From Lysinibacillus odysseyi 34hs-1 = NBRC 100172 (GTDB lineage: Bacteria > Bacillota > Bacilli > Bacillales_A > Planococcaceae), in contig NZ_BCVX01000001.1 in NCBI RefSeq assembly GCF_001591965.1, forward strand, positions 62,001-126,000: DNA of 64,000 bases, given 5' to 3'. Below the pieces are notes generated by a model. That model worked only from the letters and a program-made list of their open reading frames with translations. It made no database searches and was not told the DNA's origin. A program made the position numbers and the translations under genes. Below, in pieces: positions 38,120 to 46,613 of the stretch (positions are counted from its first letter, which is position 1; every line of letters starts with the position of its first letter).

Positions 38120-39790
38120 TTAAATTTTCATAATCCCGCCCTGTGAGGCATTTGTTACAAGTTTTGAATAACGGGCTAACCAGCCGCGTTTAATTTTTGG
38201 TTCAAACGGTGTTAATTTCGACCGTCTTTCAGCTAATACTTCCTCTGAAACTTCCAGATTGATTGTACGGCTTGGTAGATCGATTGTGATATGATCACCG
38301 TTTTCTACTAGAGCGATTGGACCGCCCTCTGCTGCTTCCGGTGAAATATGGCCGATTGAAATTCCTCTTGAAGCACCGGAGAAGCGCCCATCTGTAATAA
38401 GAGCCACTTTCGTTCCTAAACCTCGTCCTTGAATAGCGGATGTTGGTGCAAGCATTTCCGGCATACCCGGGCCGCCTTTTGGACCTTCATAGCGAATGAC
38501 GACGACATGCCCTTCACGAACCTTGCCTTCATCAATAGCTGTCTGTGCTTCCTCCTGGGAGTCAAACACGATCGCCTCACCTGTAAATACTTTGATGGAT
38601 GGATCGACAGCTCCGACTTTAATGACTGATCCTTCTGGTGCAATATTGCCGAATAGCACTGATAATCCACCAACCGGTGAATACGGATTATCTTTCGTTC
38701 GAATTACCTGATCATTAGTAATCTTGTAATCCTTGACCAGCTCTCCCATTGAAACACCGGCAATTGTTTGCCGCTCCGGATGGATTGCTCCTGGAATTTT
38801 TGTCAGCTCGTTAATGATGGATGATACGCCGCCAGCCTTTTCGATGTCATCCATTGAAATATCGGATGCCGGCATAATTTTTGCCAAGTACGGTACTCTC
38901 TCAGCTACTTTATTAATATCTTCGATGTTATATTCAATTTCCGCTTCATTTGCGATTGCTAATGTATGTAGAACGGTATTCGTCGATCCACCCATTGCCA
39001 TATCAAGTGCAAATGCATCGTCAATTGCTTCTTTTGTAATAATATCGCGAGGCTTAATATCCTCTTTAATCATCCGGACTAAATGTTTGGCCGCTTCTTT
39101 AATCAAACGGTGGCGTTCATCGCTTGTTGCAACGATTGTACCATTGCCCGGAAGTGCTACACCTAACATTTCCATGAGGCAGTTCATGGAGTTCGCTGTG
39201 AACATCCCTGAACAGGAACCGCATGTCGGACATGCATTATGTTCAATATCATGTAATTCTTCAGCTGTCATCTTGCCCGATTTTAACGCGCCGACACCTT
39301 CGAACACACTTGTTAAGGAAAGCTGCTTGCCTGTTGATGAAGTGCCTGCCTCCATCGGACCGCCTGATACAAACACAGATGGTACATTTGTACGGACAGC
39401 AGCCATCAGCATGCCCGGTGTAATTTTGTCACAGTTCGGAATGTAGAACACTCCGTCGAACCAGTGGGCATTAATGACTGTCTCAGCAGCATCGGCAATG
39501 ATTTCCCGAGATGGCAATGAATAGCGCATCCCTATATGTCCCATCGCAATTCCATCGTCTACACCAATCGTGTTGAATTCAAATGGAATGCCTCCAGCCT
39601 CGATGATCGCTTCCTTGACGACATCTGCAAACTGCCGCAGGTGTACATGTCCCGGAATAATGTCAATATATGAGTTACATACGCCGATGAAGGGTTTATC
39701 TAGATCTTTTGCCTTCACTTTCCCCGTAGCATATAAAAGACTACGGTGAGGAGCTCGGTCTACTCCTAGCTTAATCATGTCACTTCTCAT
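38120..39790 (-). CDS. ilvD: Dihydroxyacid dehydratase
   Basis: Iron-sulfur dehydratase of 556 residues, the third common step of branched-chain amino acid synthesis. Cluster cysteines appear in [10 protein letters not shown] and [19 protein letters not shown]. It precedes the T-box leader, so it is transcribed from its own promoter; some transcripts may run on into the leader. A GGTGGA/TCCACC hairpin lies in its 5' untranslated region at 39822-39844. Confidence 0.96.
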   Translation of the reverse strand: MRSDMIKLGVDRAPHRSLLYATGKVKAKDLDKPFIGVCNSYIDIIPGHVHLRQFADVVKEAIIEAGGIPFEFNTIGVDDGIAMGHIGMRYSLPSREIIADAAETVINAHWFDGVFYIPNCDKITPGMLMAAVRTNVPSVFVSGGPMEAGTSSTGKQLSLTSVFEGVGALKSGKMTAEELHDIEHNACPTCGSCSGMFTANSMNCLMEMLGVALPGNGTIVATSDERHRLIKEAAKHLVRMIKEDIKPRDIITKEAIDDAFALDMAMGGSTNTVLHTLAIANEAEIEYNIEDINKVAERVPYLAKIMPASDISMDDIEKAGGVSSIINELTKIPGAIHPERQTIAGVSMGELVKDYKITNDQVIRTKDNPYSPVGGLSVLFGNIAPEGSVIKVGAVDPSIKVFTGEAIVFDSQEEAQTAIDEGKVREGHVVVIRYEGPKGGPGMPEMLAPTSAIQGRGLGTKVALITDGRFSGASRGISIGHISPEAAEGGPIALVENGDHITIDLPSRTINLEVSEEVLAERRSKLTPFEPKIKRGWLARYSKLVTNASQGGIMKI

Positions 39791-39897
39791 TTAGAACGCC
39801 CCTCACGTCTATACCTGTCAGGTGGAATCTTTTTTTCTCCACCGTTTAGTTACATATTGACGTCCGTTTTCAAGAACGAACGTGTTAAATTGTTGCT

Positions 39898-39927
39898 ATC
39901 ATAGTACGAAACAAAGAGGTACGTCAA
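39898..39927 (-). promoter_or_regulatory. Promoter of ilvD
   Basis: TTGACG, 18-base spacer, TATGAT on the minus strand, about 110 bases before the ilvD start. A good vegetative promoter match. Confidence 0.7.
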
Positions 39928-40021
39928 CACTAATTTTTAAATTTTTAAACAATTCAAAACATTCGTTTTTTATAGAAAACGCTTTCTTCATTGCTATTGT
40001 TTCATTTTCGCTCGTTTGGTT

Positions 40022-40036
40022 AAATTTTTGAAATTT
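40022..40036. promoter_or_regulatory. Possible CodY box upstream of ilvD
   Basis: AAATTTTTGAAATTT differs at three positions from the CodY consensus AATTTTCWGAAAATT. It lies about 100 bases upstream of the ilvD -35 element. CodY commonly represses ilv genes in Bacilli; binding here is inferred from sequence only. The rest of 39791-40092 holds the promoter and no gene. Confidence 0.4.
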
Positions 40037-40092
40037 GGACAAATTTTTGTCCACGTCCTTTATTACTCATCACTCATTTCCTGTAGCGGCCA

Positions 40093-41412
40093 TTATGAAT
40101 GAAAAATATGTTTAAAGTAAGGTGTCATAAAAATATTTTCAGGATCAAATAATTGGCGGATTTCATTAAACTTTTTTGCCTCCGGATAGAACGCCGTGAT
40201 GTCCGTTTCGTGGTACTGATTGACCTTCCCCCAATGAGCTCTCCCGTCGTATTTTTTCATCATGTCAAATACCCATCGGAAATAGGCTGACTCATCCATC
40301 CCTTTATACATATGGAAGGCAAAAAAAGCGCTTTCGCGTCCTCTCGTTGGACTTAAAAAACCATGTTCCCCCGCTGTTGTGCGGATTTCTATCGGAAAAT
40401 GCACAGAAAAGCTTCGTTTCTTCATGACAGAATGAATTTCTTCCATGCATGCTTCGAACTGTTCGAGCGGAATAGCAAATTCCGTCTCCGTAAATTTCAC
40501 CCTACGCGAAGTTGGATATACTTTATAGCAGATGTCCGTTTTCTTTCCTTCCGATATCATGTGAGAAGAAATCATACTCGCTGCTCCCGTGAATTTAGGG
40601 TTCCATTTACATAGTTTTGATACGCCTTCAAATAGATTATTTTCAATTAAATCGAGTTTGCGCTGCTCTCTTTTCCGCTCTTTTTCAGAGGCATAGGCTA
40701 CAGGTACCATATTCATCCGTTTTACTTGAATTTTTTCAGACCCCGGGAAGTAGTACCATTCCACGTGGCGATTCCTCCGGATGTCTCCCCTGAAATGTTG
40801 GAGCGCTTCCGTTAGATTTTCCCTTGTTGCCGTATACGCCAGGCTATAAAGCGGCAAAACACGAATCGTGACGGCAATAAGCACTCCGAGTAATCCTAAA
40901 GATAAATGAAGTGCCGCTGAAAGATCATCCTCATCCCGCTCATAGGTGATGATATTTCCTTTTCCATTGACAAACGTCCACTTTACTACCATGGAGGAAA
41001 ATGAACCGAGTGTTACGCCCGTTCCGTGTGTTCCTGTGGAAACGACCCCCGCCAGCGTCTGTACATCTATATCACCCATATTGATGACAGCAAGTCCATG
41101 CTCCTCCAGAAGCGGACCGATCTCATGAAGATACGTGCCTGCATAAAAAGTTGCCTCCATTTTTTCCGGATCGACCGACTGCAGCCCTCGCAGATGGTGC
41201 AAAGAAAGAGCGGAGTGCTCCGGTAATGCTACGGGGCTGAATGAATGGGCCGCTCCTGTTGTACGAATGGTCATTCCATTCTTCATATGGGCTTTAATAA
41301 TGTCACTTAGCTGCTCGATAGATGCCGGCGCATAATAGGCCGGATAGCTGACGAAGCTTTCTGACCAATTTGTCCAAGGCTTTCCTTTTGTGAAATTTTT
41401 CAGAGAAAACAT
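40093..41412 (-). CDS. FAD-linked oxidoreductase, arabinonolactone oxidase family
   Basis: Flavoprotein of 439 residues. The N-terminal PCMH-type FAD domain contains TGAAHSFSPVALPE and STGTHGTGVTLGS. The C-terminal D-arabinono-1,4-lactone oxidase domain ends with the HWGK motif (AHWGKVNQYH). Relatives oxidise sugar lactones or polyols such as xylitol. GAGGTGA precedes the ATG, which overlaps the upstream deaminase/aldolase gene by 13 bases, so the two are translationally coupled and probably act on a shared substrate class (inference). Confidence 0.85.
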   Translation of the reverse strand: MFSLKNFTKGKPWTNWSESFVSYPAYYAPASIEQLSDIIKAHMKNGMTIRTTGAAHSFSPVALPEHSALSLHHLRGLQSVDPEKMEATFYAGTYLHEIGPLLEEHGLAVINMGDIDVQTLAGVVSTGTHGTGVTLGSFSSMVVKWTFVNGKGNIITYERDEDDLSAALHLSLGLLGVLIAVTIRVLPLYSLAYTATRENLTEALQHFRGDIRRNRHVEWYYFPGSEKIQVKRMNMVPVAYASEKERKREQRKLDLIENNLFEGVSKLCKWNPKFTGAASMISSHMISEGKKTDICYKVYPTSRRVKFTETEFAIPLEQFEACMEEIHSVMKKRSFSVHFPIEIRTTAGEHGFLSPTRGRESAFFAFHMYKGMDESAYFRWVFDMMKKYDGRAHWGKVNQYHETDITAFYPEAKKFNEIRQLFDPENIFMTPYFKHIFHS

Positions 41413-42572
41413 TGTCCATCACCTCGATATGTTGTATAAGTACCGATTCGCACGTCCCCGCGTACAGCATGAAGCATTGGGAACCGCTCACATAACTCTC
41501 CTGCTTTTGCATGTCTGAAATAAACCGTATCTCCAATGTGTAACGCTTTTTGACTGTCTACAATCGGTGTCTGTACTTCTCCCGCTCCCTCTAAAGATAA
41601 GTAACGAAAGCGACCTGCCTCATAAAAAGCTGGCAGCCTGTCTACCCCCGGTGTTCCTGAAGCAATATAGCCTCCGCCATGGCAGACAAAGGTTTCCTCA
41701 TCAAACTGCCTGACGACCGCAAGTGCAAACCCACTCGCTTTTTGCAATGCTAGGCTGTCATAGCGGTCAAATAAAGCAGGCGCAAGAAAAGCGGAACCGA
41801 TCGTCATTTCTGTCACTTCCAGCCGGTTAGTTGACTCAATGCTGCCTGATCCGCCTGCATTTATAAAAATAGGGTCTTCCAAGTGTCGGATAATATTTAT
41901 TGTATCATGATGAGCCTGCTCCACCTGCATGACTGACCGCTTTTTTAATTGGCTGATGAGCTTGCTTTTTATACGGGATACAACTGTTTCATCAGGTAAA
42001 TCAGGAACACCTGCCACCTGTGCCTCATATGCCATCACACCGCGTACTTGCACCTGCTTGTCTGCTATTGCATACAAAAAATTCGCCACTTTTTCAAAGC
42101 TGTTCAGCGGCGACCTCTTTGTGCCAAAATACAATACACGGTAATCGTCGGATACATTTACATCGATACAGATCGGTATAACAACATCCAATCCAGAAGC
42201 CATCCTCTCCAAAAACTCCACCTGTTCGATATGATCCACCATAAAGGTTATATCCTTGCCGGCCTTAATTTGAAAAAGAAGTTTTTTAACAGCATTTTCT
42301 TCCATAACGGGATAGCCGATAAGTAACTGGTTAAAGCCCTGCTCTAATAGATATAGCGTTTCTGCAGCCGTAAAGGTCATAAAGCCTGCTGTTTCTGGCA
42401 GCCGTTCTGCTATGTAGCGAAGAAGCTGTGTCGAACGAATGGATTTTGTTGCGATGCGGACCGGTTTTTTTGTTTTTGCGGCGATAAATTCAATATTGGC
42501 ATCGAGCGCATCCAGATCCACCCAAGCAAATGGTCGTTCCAATCCTATAAATGCTTTGTCAAATGTTTGCAT
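41400..42572 (-). CDS. PLP amino acid deaminase/aldolase
   Basis: Pyridoxal phosphate enzyme of 390 residues with an alanine-racemase-like N-terminal barrel; the probable Schiff-base lysine is in VRIATKSIRS. The C-terminal domain is of the D-serine dehydratase/D-threonine aldolase type (FVCHGGGYIASG, HIGDTVYFRHAKAGELCE). Substrate is probably a D- or beta-hydroxy amino acid. AGGGGGA lies about five bases before the ATG at 42572. First gene of the operon with the lactone-oxidase-like protein. Confidence 0.8.
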   Translation of the reverse strand: MQTFDKAFIGLERPFAWVDLDALDANIEFIAAKTKKPVRIATKSIRSTQLLRYIAERLPETAGFMTFTAAETLYLLEQGFNQLLIGYPVMEENAVKKLLFQIKAGKDITFMVDHIEQVEFLERMASGLDVVIPICIDVNVSDDYRVLYFGTKRSPLNSFEKVANFLYAIADKQVQVRGVMAYEAQVAGVPDLPDETVVSRIKSKLISQLKKRSVMQVEQAHHDTINIIRHLEDPIFINAGGSGSIESTNRLEVTEMTIGSAFLAPALFDRYDSLALQKASGFALAVVRQFDEETFVCHGGGYIASGTPGVDRLPAFYEAGRFRYLSLEGAGEVQTPIVDSQKALHIGDTVYFRHAKAGELCERFPMLHAVRGDVRIGTYTTYRGDGQCFL

Positions 42573-42707
42573 TCTTCTCCCCCTCACATCCTGACTAATA
42601 AAAAATTTATAGCGTTCCTACACTTTTTACTGCTCCGCTTACGGCACATGTTCCATTTTGGCGCTGCTCCTTTTTTGAGGAAAATCCCCAAATTATATGA
42701 AAGACAG

Positions 42708-42735
42708 CGTAAAAAAATCCTAGCATTGCTGCTAG
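42708..42735 (-). terminator. Terminator of 35-residue peptide gene
   Basis: On the minus strand TCCTAGCA / TGCTAGGA with loop GCAA, followed by seven T. The stop codon TAG of the peptide gene lies within the first stem arm. Confidence 0.9.
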
Positions 42736-42839
42736 GAGATAAAGAAAAATTCCGCTGCGAAGTTCAGCAAAACCAAAGTATGCAACACAACAAATAAAAG
42801 CCCTTGCTTGTCAATCTTTTTCATGTAGTCAGTATCCAT
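42732..42839 (-). CDS. 35-residue single-span membrane peptide
   Basis: Short open frame beginning MDTDYMKKIDKQG, followed by one hydrophobic helix (LLFVVLHTLVLLNFAAEFFF) and ending IS. Three independent signals support it: AGAGGTG six bases before the ATG, a strong promoter 30 bases upstream, and a perfect intrinsic terminator overlapping the stop codon. No family is recognised. The charged N-terminus and single helix suggest a small regulator or partner of a membrane complex, or a type I toxin; no antisense partner is evident. It is transcribed toward the aldolase operon and divergently from pncA. Confidence 0.75.
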   Translation of the reverse strand: MDTDYMKKIDKQGLLFVVLHTLVLLNFAAEFFFIS

Positions 42840-42869
42840 GAAGTCCACCTCTCATTCTCTTTAAAAATC

Positions 42870-42898
42870 ATTATAATGCAAGTCTATTCATTTTACAA
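42870..42898 (-). promoter_or_regulatory. Promoter of 35-residue peptide gene
   Basis: TTGTAA, 17-base spacer, TATAAT on the minus strand. The -10 element is a perfect consensus and lies about 30 bases before the start codon. Confidence 0.75.
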
Positions 42899-42980
42899 AA
42901 TTTTTCGAATATTTTTATAATGTTTTTTTTGGCACATATTGCTGGCATAATAAATACATACTGTTTAGGAGGCGAATATA

Positions 42981-43523
42981 TTGGAGAAAGCATTAATTGT
43001 TATTGATTACACGTATGATTTTGTTGCGGATGATGGCCGGTTGACATGCGGCAAGCCCGGACAGGATATAGCACCCAAAATCACTTCCCTTATCGAAGAA
43101 ACGATAGAAGCCGGTGAGCTTGTTGTTTTTACAAATGACATTCATTTTGAGGGAGACTCGTATCATCCGGAAACAAAGCTGTTCCCACCCCATAATATTG
43201 CCGGAACAGCCGGTCGTGAATTATACGGCTCTGTAAAGGATGCTTATGAAAAATATGCATCTGTTTGTTTGTCGCTTGATAAGACGAGATATTCAGCATT
43301 TGCCGGTACGAACCTTCATCAGTTGCTGCAGGAACGCGGCATTCGTGAAATTGCACTTGTCGGTGTATGTACGGATATTTGTGTGCTGCATACGGCAGTG
43401 GATGCTTACAACCTGGGTTATAAGCTTCTAATCTATAAGGATGGAGTAGCGAGTTTCAATGAGGCAGGCCACGAATGGGCACTTGGACATTTTACGGGAA
43501 CCCTTGGTGCAGAAGTAATTTAA
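42981..43523 (+). CDS. pncA: Nicotinamidase
   Basis: Isochorismatase-fold amidase of 180 residues that converts nicotinamide to nicotinate for NAD salvage. The layout closely follows Bacillus subtilis PncA (IDYTYDFVADDGRLTCG, YHPETKLFPPHNI, KTRYSAFAGT, GVCTDICVLHTAVDAYN). The catalytic triad is Asp 9, Lys 101, Cys 134; metal ligands are Asp 53, His 55 and His 62. The start is TTG, eight bases after GGAGG; no ATG is available nearby. Confidence 0.9.
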   Translation: MEKALIVIDYTYDFVADDGRLTCGKPGQDIAPKITSLIEETIEAGELVVFTNDIHFEGDSYHPETKLFPPHNIAGTAGRELYGSVKDAYEKYASVCLSLDKTRYSAFAGTNLHQLLQERGIREIALVGVCTDICVLHTAVDAYNLGYKLLIYKDGVASFNEAGHEWALGHFTGTLGAEVI

Positions 43524-43554
43524 ACCCGTTGGTATATTGTCTGTGAACGAAAAT

Positions 43555-43579
43555 GTTTAACTTTATGTACTATCGGTAA
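43555..43579 (+). promoter_or_regulatory. Possible sigma-B promoter
   Basis: GTTTAA, 13-base spacer, CGGTAA, close to the sigma-B consensus GTTTAA-N13-15-GGGTAT (two mismatches in the -10). It lies about 60 bases before a YeaQ-type stress protein gene, which fits general stress control. Confidence 0.5.
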
Positions 43580-43635
43580 TAATTAAGTAGACGCTATCAT
43601 ATTTCACAAACTAATTTAAAGGAGTTGAAAGCATT

Positions 43636-43893
43636 ATGATTAGCTTTATTTGGTATTTGATTATCGGTGGTATTTTAGGTTGGTTAGCAGGTGTAATTTT
43701 AGGTAAGGATGTACCCGGTGGTGTCATCGGTAACATTATTGCCGGGATTATCGGTTCATGGATCGGTAGCATGATTTTAGGAGACTGGGGTTGGAGAGTA
43801 TCTGACTTCTATGTATTCCCTGCTTTAATCGGTGCAATCGTACTGATCTTCATTGTAAGCTTTATCATGCGTTCAATGCGAAAAACAACATAA
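43636..43893 (+). CDS. GlsB/YeaQ/YmgE-type stress membrane protein
   Basis: Small membrane protein of 85 residues with three hydrophobic helices rich in Gly: ISFIWYLIIGGILGWLAGVI, then GGVIGNIIAGIIGSWIGS, then FPALIGAIVLIFIVSFIM. This is the transglycosylase-associated (YeaQ) family, general stress proteins of unknown mechanism. A ribosome binding site AAAGGAGTTG precedes the ATG. Monocistronic, with a terminator downstream and a sigma-B-like promoter upstream. Confidence 0.88.
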   Translation: MISFIWYLIIGGILGWLAGVILGKDVPGGVIGNIIAGIIGSWIGSMILGDWGWRVSDFYVFPALIGAIVLIFIVSFIMRSMRKTT

Positions 43894-43918
43894 TGGTTGA
43901 ATAAAATTGGTGATAGCT

Positions 43919-43946
43919 AAAAGGACCGCATTTTGCGGTCCTTTTC
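43919..43946. terminator. Bidirectional terminator
   Basis: AAAAGGACCGCA / TGCGGTCCTTTT with a three- to four-base loop. It separates the YeaQ-type gene (plus) and the lytic transglycosylase gene (minus). Confidence 0.88.
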
Positions 43947-43957
43947 CATTGTTTCTA

Positions 43958-44662
43958 TCATTCATTTAAAGCGAGCACCAACTCCATTTTTTCCCTATAG
44001 GTGCTGTAAAGATTAAAGTAATGCAGTACATCCTTTACATATTTGTCGCTATGATTATACTGATAAACTGCCTTTTCGATATTCCCTTTTGAAGCACCGG
44101 CAATCGATAAAAAATTCGCTGCCGAATATATAGCATCTTCTATATTAAAGGGATCTGCCACACCATCCCCGTTTGCATCTACCCCGTAACCGCCGTATTT
44201 GGCAATCACAGCAGGATCTGTTTTCTCTTTTTCAGAAATACTTCCTTCACCAAGCCCCGAGCATGACGGATGTTTCCAGCCGACAAACGTACACGGCATA
44301 AATTGGAGGTGCCCTTCTGCGCCTACTGGTGAGACAAGCTTTTTCATCGTCGAAAAGCGCGTTTCTATTCGGTGATGGGCTGCCAGCAATGTCCAAGGCA
44401 CATTATATTTTTCACCAGCCTCCATATAAATGGGAATATATTCAACAGGTATTTTCATATCAAAATTTGCCTGGATACTATCCATTTCCGATTGCTGCGT
44501 AAATTCCTGAAAAAACGGCAGCTCCTGCAGTTCCTGCCATGCGACATAAACGAGTGTATACATACCAATTATGGCGGGTATCAGCACTAATATAAGGAAT
44601 ACCTTTACTATTGGCGGAAGCAATACCTTCTTTTTCTTTTGTTTTTTCTTTTTTTGAACCAT
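43958..44662 (-). CDS. Membrane-anchored lytic transglycosylase-like protein
   Basis: Protein of 234 residues: very basic N-terminus (KKKKQKKKK), one membrane anchor (VFLILVLIPAIIGMYTLVYV), then an SLT-like domain. The catalytic Glu is probably that in HHRIETRFS, followed by SPVGAEGHLQFMP, the usual position of the QFMP loop. A DANGDGVADPFN segment next to the active site is typical of these peptidoglycan-cleaving enzymes. It would act on the outer face of the membrane. Monocistronic. Confidence 0.8.
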   Translation of the reverse strand: MVQKKKKQKKKKVLLPPIVKVFLILVLIPAIIGMYTLVYVAWQELQELPFFQEFTQQSEMDSIQANFDMKIPVEYIPIYMEAGEKYNVPWTLLAAHHRIETRFSTMKKLVSPVGAEGHLQFMPCTFVGWKHPSCSGLGEGSISEKEKTDPAVIAKYGGYGVDANGDGVADPFNIEDAIYSAANFLSIAGASKGNIEKAVYQYNHSDKYVKDVLHYFNLYSTYREKMELVLALNE

Positions 44663-44825
44663 CTTACCACCGAACCTTTAAAAATTGTTAATGTTGGACC
44701 GCTTGAAAGAAAACTATAAAGCAAATTCAAACCTTCCAATACATTGGCGTCTTCTACCCATGTCGACTGTGCCTTTTAGATCATTTTGGCATTGGTCATA
44801 TAATAATAACGCCGTCCTCATTGTG

Positions 44826-44863
44826 ATGGGAGCACCTCAGCATGTATTTTCAGGTGCTCCCAT
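44826..44863. repeat. Orphan 12-bp inverted repeat
   Basis: ATGGGAGCACCT / AGGTGCTCCCAT, perfect 12-base arms with a 14-base loop, between the divergent transglycosylase and mscL genes. No T run follows on either strand. It could be a protein-binding site or part of an untranslated leader of mscL. The remainder of 44663-44945 holds no gene. Confidence 0.5.
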
Positions 44864-44945
44864 TATTGAATTTTATGTGCAAAACTATTAAAATGAATAA
44901 CTTCTATAGTTACAGTATATATCATGTAAGGGAGTTGTCGTCAAA

Positions 44946-45338
44946 ATGTGGAAAGAATTTAAAGAATTTATTATGCGGGGCAATGTGCTGGATCTTGCCA
45001 TTGCCGTTGTAATCGGAGCCGCCTTCAATTCAATCGTTTCATCACTCGTTGAAAATATTATCACACCAATCATCGGTGTGCTAACCGGAGGCATCGACTT
45101 TACAAATGATTTCGTCTGGAAATATGGTGATGCATCAGTTAAATTCGGTGCCTTTGTCCAGTCAATCATCGACTTTCTAATTATCTCCTTTTCTATCTTT
45201 ATCGCATTAAAAGTGGTGAATACATACATTCTGCGTAAGAAAAAGGAAGTTATCGAGGAACCTCCTGCCAAGGTACTGGATCCAAAGGAAGAACTCCTGA
45301 AAGAAATCCGTGACTTATTGAAAAAGGAAAACGGCTAG
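44946..45338 (+). CDS. mscL: Large-conductance mechanosensitive channel
   Basis: Pore-forming membrane protein of 130 residues that opens under hypo-osmotic stress. The first helix region FIMRGNVLDLAIAVVIGAAFNSIVSSLVENIITP is the MscL hallmark, and the second helix is FLIISFSIFIALKVVN. The charged cytoplasmic helix ends with LLKEIRDLLKKENG. AAGGGAG lies about 11 bases before the ATG. Monocistronic with a terminator 30 bases downstream. Confidence 0.96.
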   Translation: MWKEFKEFIMRGNVLDLAIAVVIGAAFNSIVSSLVENIITPIIGVLTGGIDFTNDFVWKYGDASVKFGAFVQSIIDFLIISFSIFIALKVVNTYILRKKKEVIEEPPAKVLDPKEELLKEIRDLLKKENG

Positions 45339-45365
45339 TTTAGCTGGTATAGTTATACGGAGTTA

Positions 45366-45395
45366 AGAGTCTATCACAATTGATAGACTTTTTTC
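45366..45395 (+). terminator. Terminator of mscL
   Basis: AGAGTCTATCA / TGATAGACTTTTTT with loop CAAT. Confidence 0.9.
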
Positions 45396-45497
45396 ATTCC
45401 TACTGTTGTTCCTTTCAATCTAACATGGTAAATTGGTTTAATAATCGATTCATTCTAAATGTTTCGTACATTTCATTTTGGTAGAAAGAGTGATAAT

Positions 45498-46613
45498 ATG
45501 ACTGAACACAAAATCGAGACAAAGCTAGTACAATTAGGTAACTTAAGTGACGCTGCAACCGGTGCGGTCAATCCGCCTGTTTATTTTTCCACTGCTTATA
45601 AACATGCAGGTATTGGAGAATCGACAGGCTATGATTATACGCGCACAAAAAATCCGACTAGAACGATTTTAGAAGAAGGAATTGCTGCGTTAGAGGGTGG
45701 AGATATGGGCTTTGCCTGTAGTTCAGGAATGGCTGCTGTCCAGCTTGTCCTGTCCTTGTTTGCCCCTGGTGACGAACTGATTGTACCGGAGGATTTATAT
45801 GGAGGTACTTATCGTCTGTTCAAAGTATATGGCGATACATATCATATTAAGCCGCGTTACTCGCCTTTTACATCGGTTGAAGAAGTCGAAGGGCTGATCA
45901 ATGAAAACACAAAGGCACTGTTTATTGAAACACCGACAAACCCTCTTATGCAGGAAATCGACCTTGTAGCTTATAATGAACTGGCGAAAAAACATAATCT
46001 TTTATTAATCGTGGACAATACATTCTATACACCATACTTCCAGCGTCCGATTGAGCTTGGGGCTGATATCGTCCTACATAGCGCGACAAAATACATTGGC
46101 GGTCATAATGATGTATTGGCAGGCCTAGTCGTTGCAAAAGGTTCAGAACTTTGCGAAAAACTAGGCTATATTCATAACGGTGCAGGTGCTGTCCTTTCGC
46201 CAATGGATGCCTGGTTAATTATCCGCGGGTTAAAAACACTTCACCTGCGCCTGAAGCAGCATGATGCGAATGCCAAACAAATCGCCGCTTATTTAGAAGG
46301 TGAAGAGCTTGTGACAGATGTGCTGTATACAGGAAAAGGCGGTATGCTGTCATTCCGCGTGAAGGATGCCAAGCTTGTAGATCCGTTCCTGCGGAATTTA
46401 AAGCTCATTACGTTTGCAGAAAGCCTAGGCGGAGTGGAGAGCTTTATTACGTACCCGGCGACACAGACACATGCGGATATGCCGTTTGAAGAGCGTGTGG
46501 CACGCGGCGTATGCGACCGACTGCTGCGCTTTTCTGTCGGTATCGAGGAAGCAGACGATTTAATTGCTGATTTGAAACAGGTGTTTGATGTACTGCGTTC
46601 GGAGGTGCAATAG
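45498..46613 (+). CDS. metI: Cystathionine gamma-synthase / O-acetylhomoserine sulfhydrylase
   Basis: PLP enzyme of 371 residues in the transsulfuration route to methionine. The sequence follows Bacillus subtilis MetI throughout (STAYKHAGIGESTGYDY, YGGTYRLF, TPTNPLMQE, HSATKYIGGHND with the PLP-binding Lys, GGVESFITYPATQTH). AAAGAGTGAT precedes the ATG at 45498; the 39-base longer frame is rejected. The stop directly precedes the metC start. No SAM riboswitch is present between the mscL terminator and this gene. Confidence 0.92.
   Translation: MTEHKIETKLVQLGNLSDAATGAVNPPVYFSTAYKHAGIGESTGYDYTRTKNPTRTILEEGIAALEGGDMGFACSSGMAAVQLVLSLFAPGDELIVPEDLYGGTYRLFKVYGDTYHIKPRYSPFTSVEEVEGLINENTKALFIETPTNPLMQEIDLVAYNELAKKHNLLLIVDNTFYTPYFQRPIELGADIVLHSATKYIGGHNDVLAGLVVAKGSELCEKLGYIHNGAGAVLSPMDAWLIIRGLKTLHLRLKQHDANAKQIAAYLEGEELVTDVLYTGKGGMLSFRVKDAKLVDPFLRNLKLITFAESLGGVESFITYPATQTHADMPFEERVARGVCDRLLRFSVGIEEADDLIADLKQVFDVLRSEVQ

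Noticed and set aside
39931-39950. Second CodY-like site upstream of ilvD
   Set aside because: At least five mismatches to the consensus; explained by A/T richness.
42567-42797. Plus-strand frame of 76 codons
   Set aside because: No ribosome binding site, and it lies opposite the aldolase start and the 35-residue peptide gene, which has far better signals.
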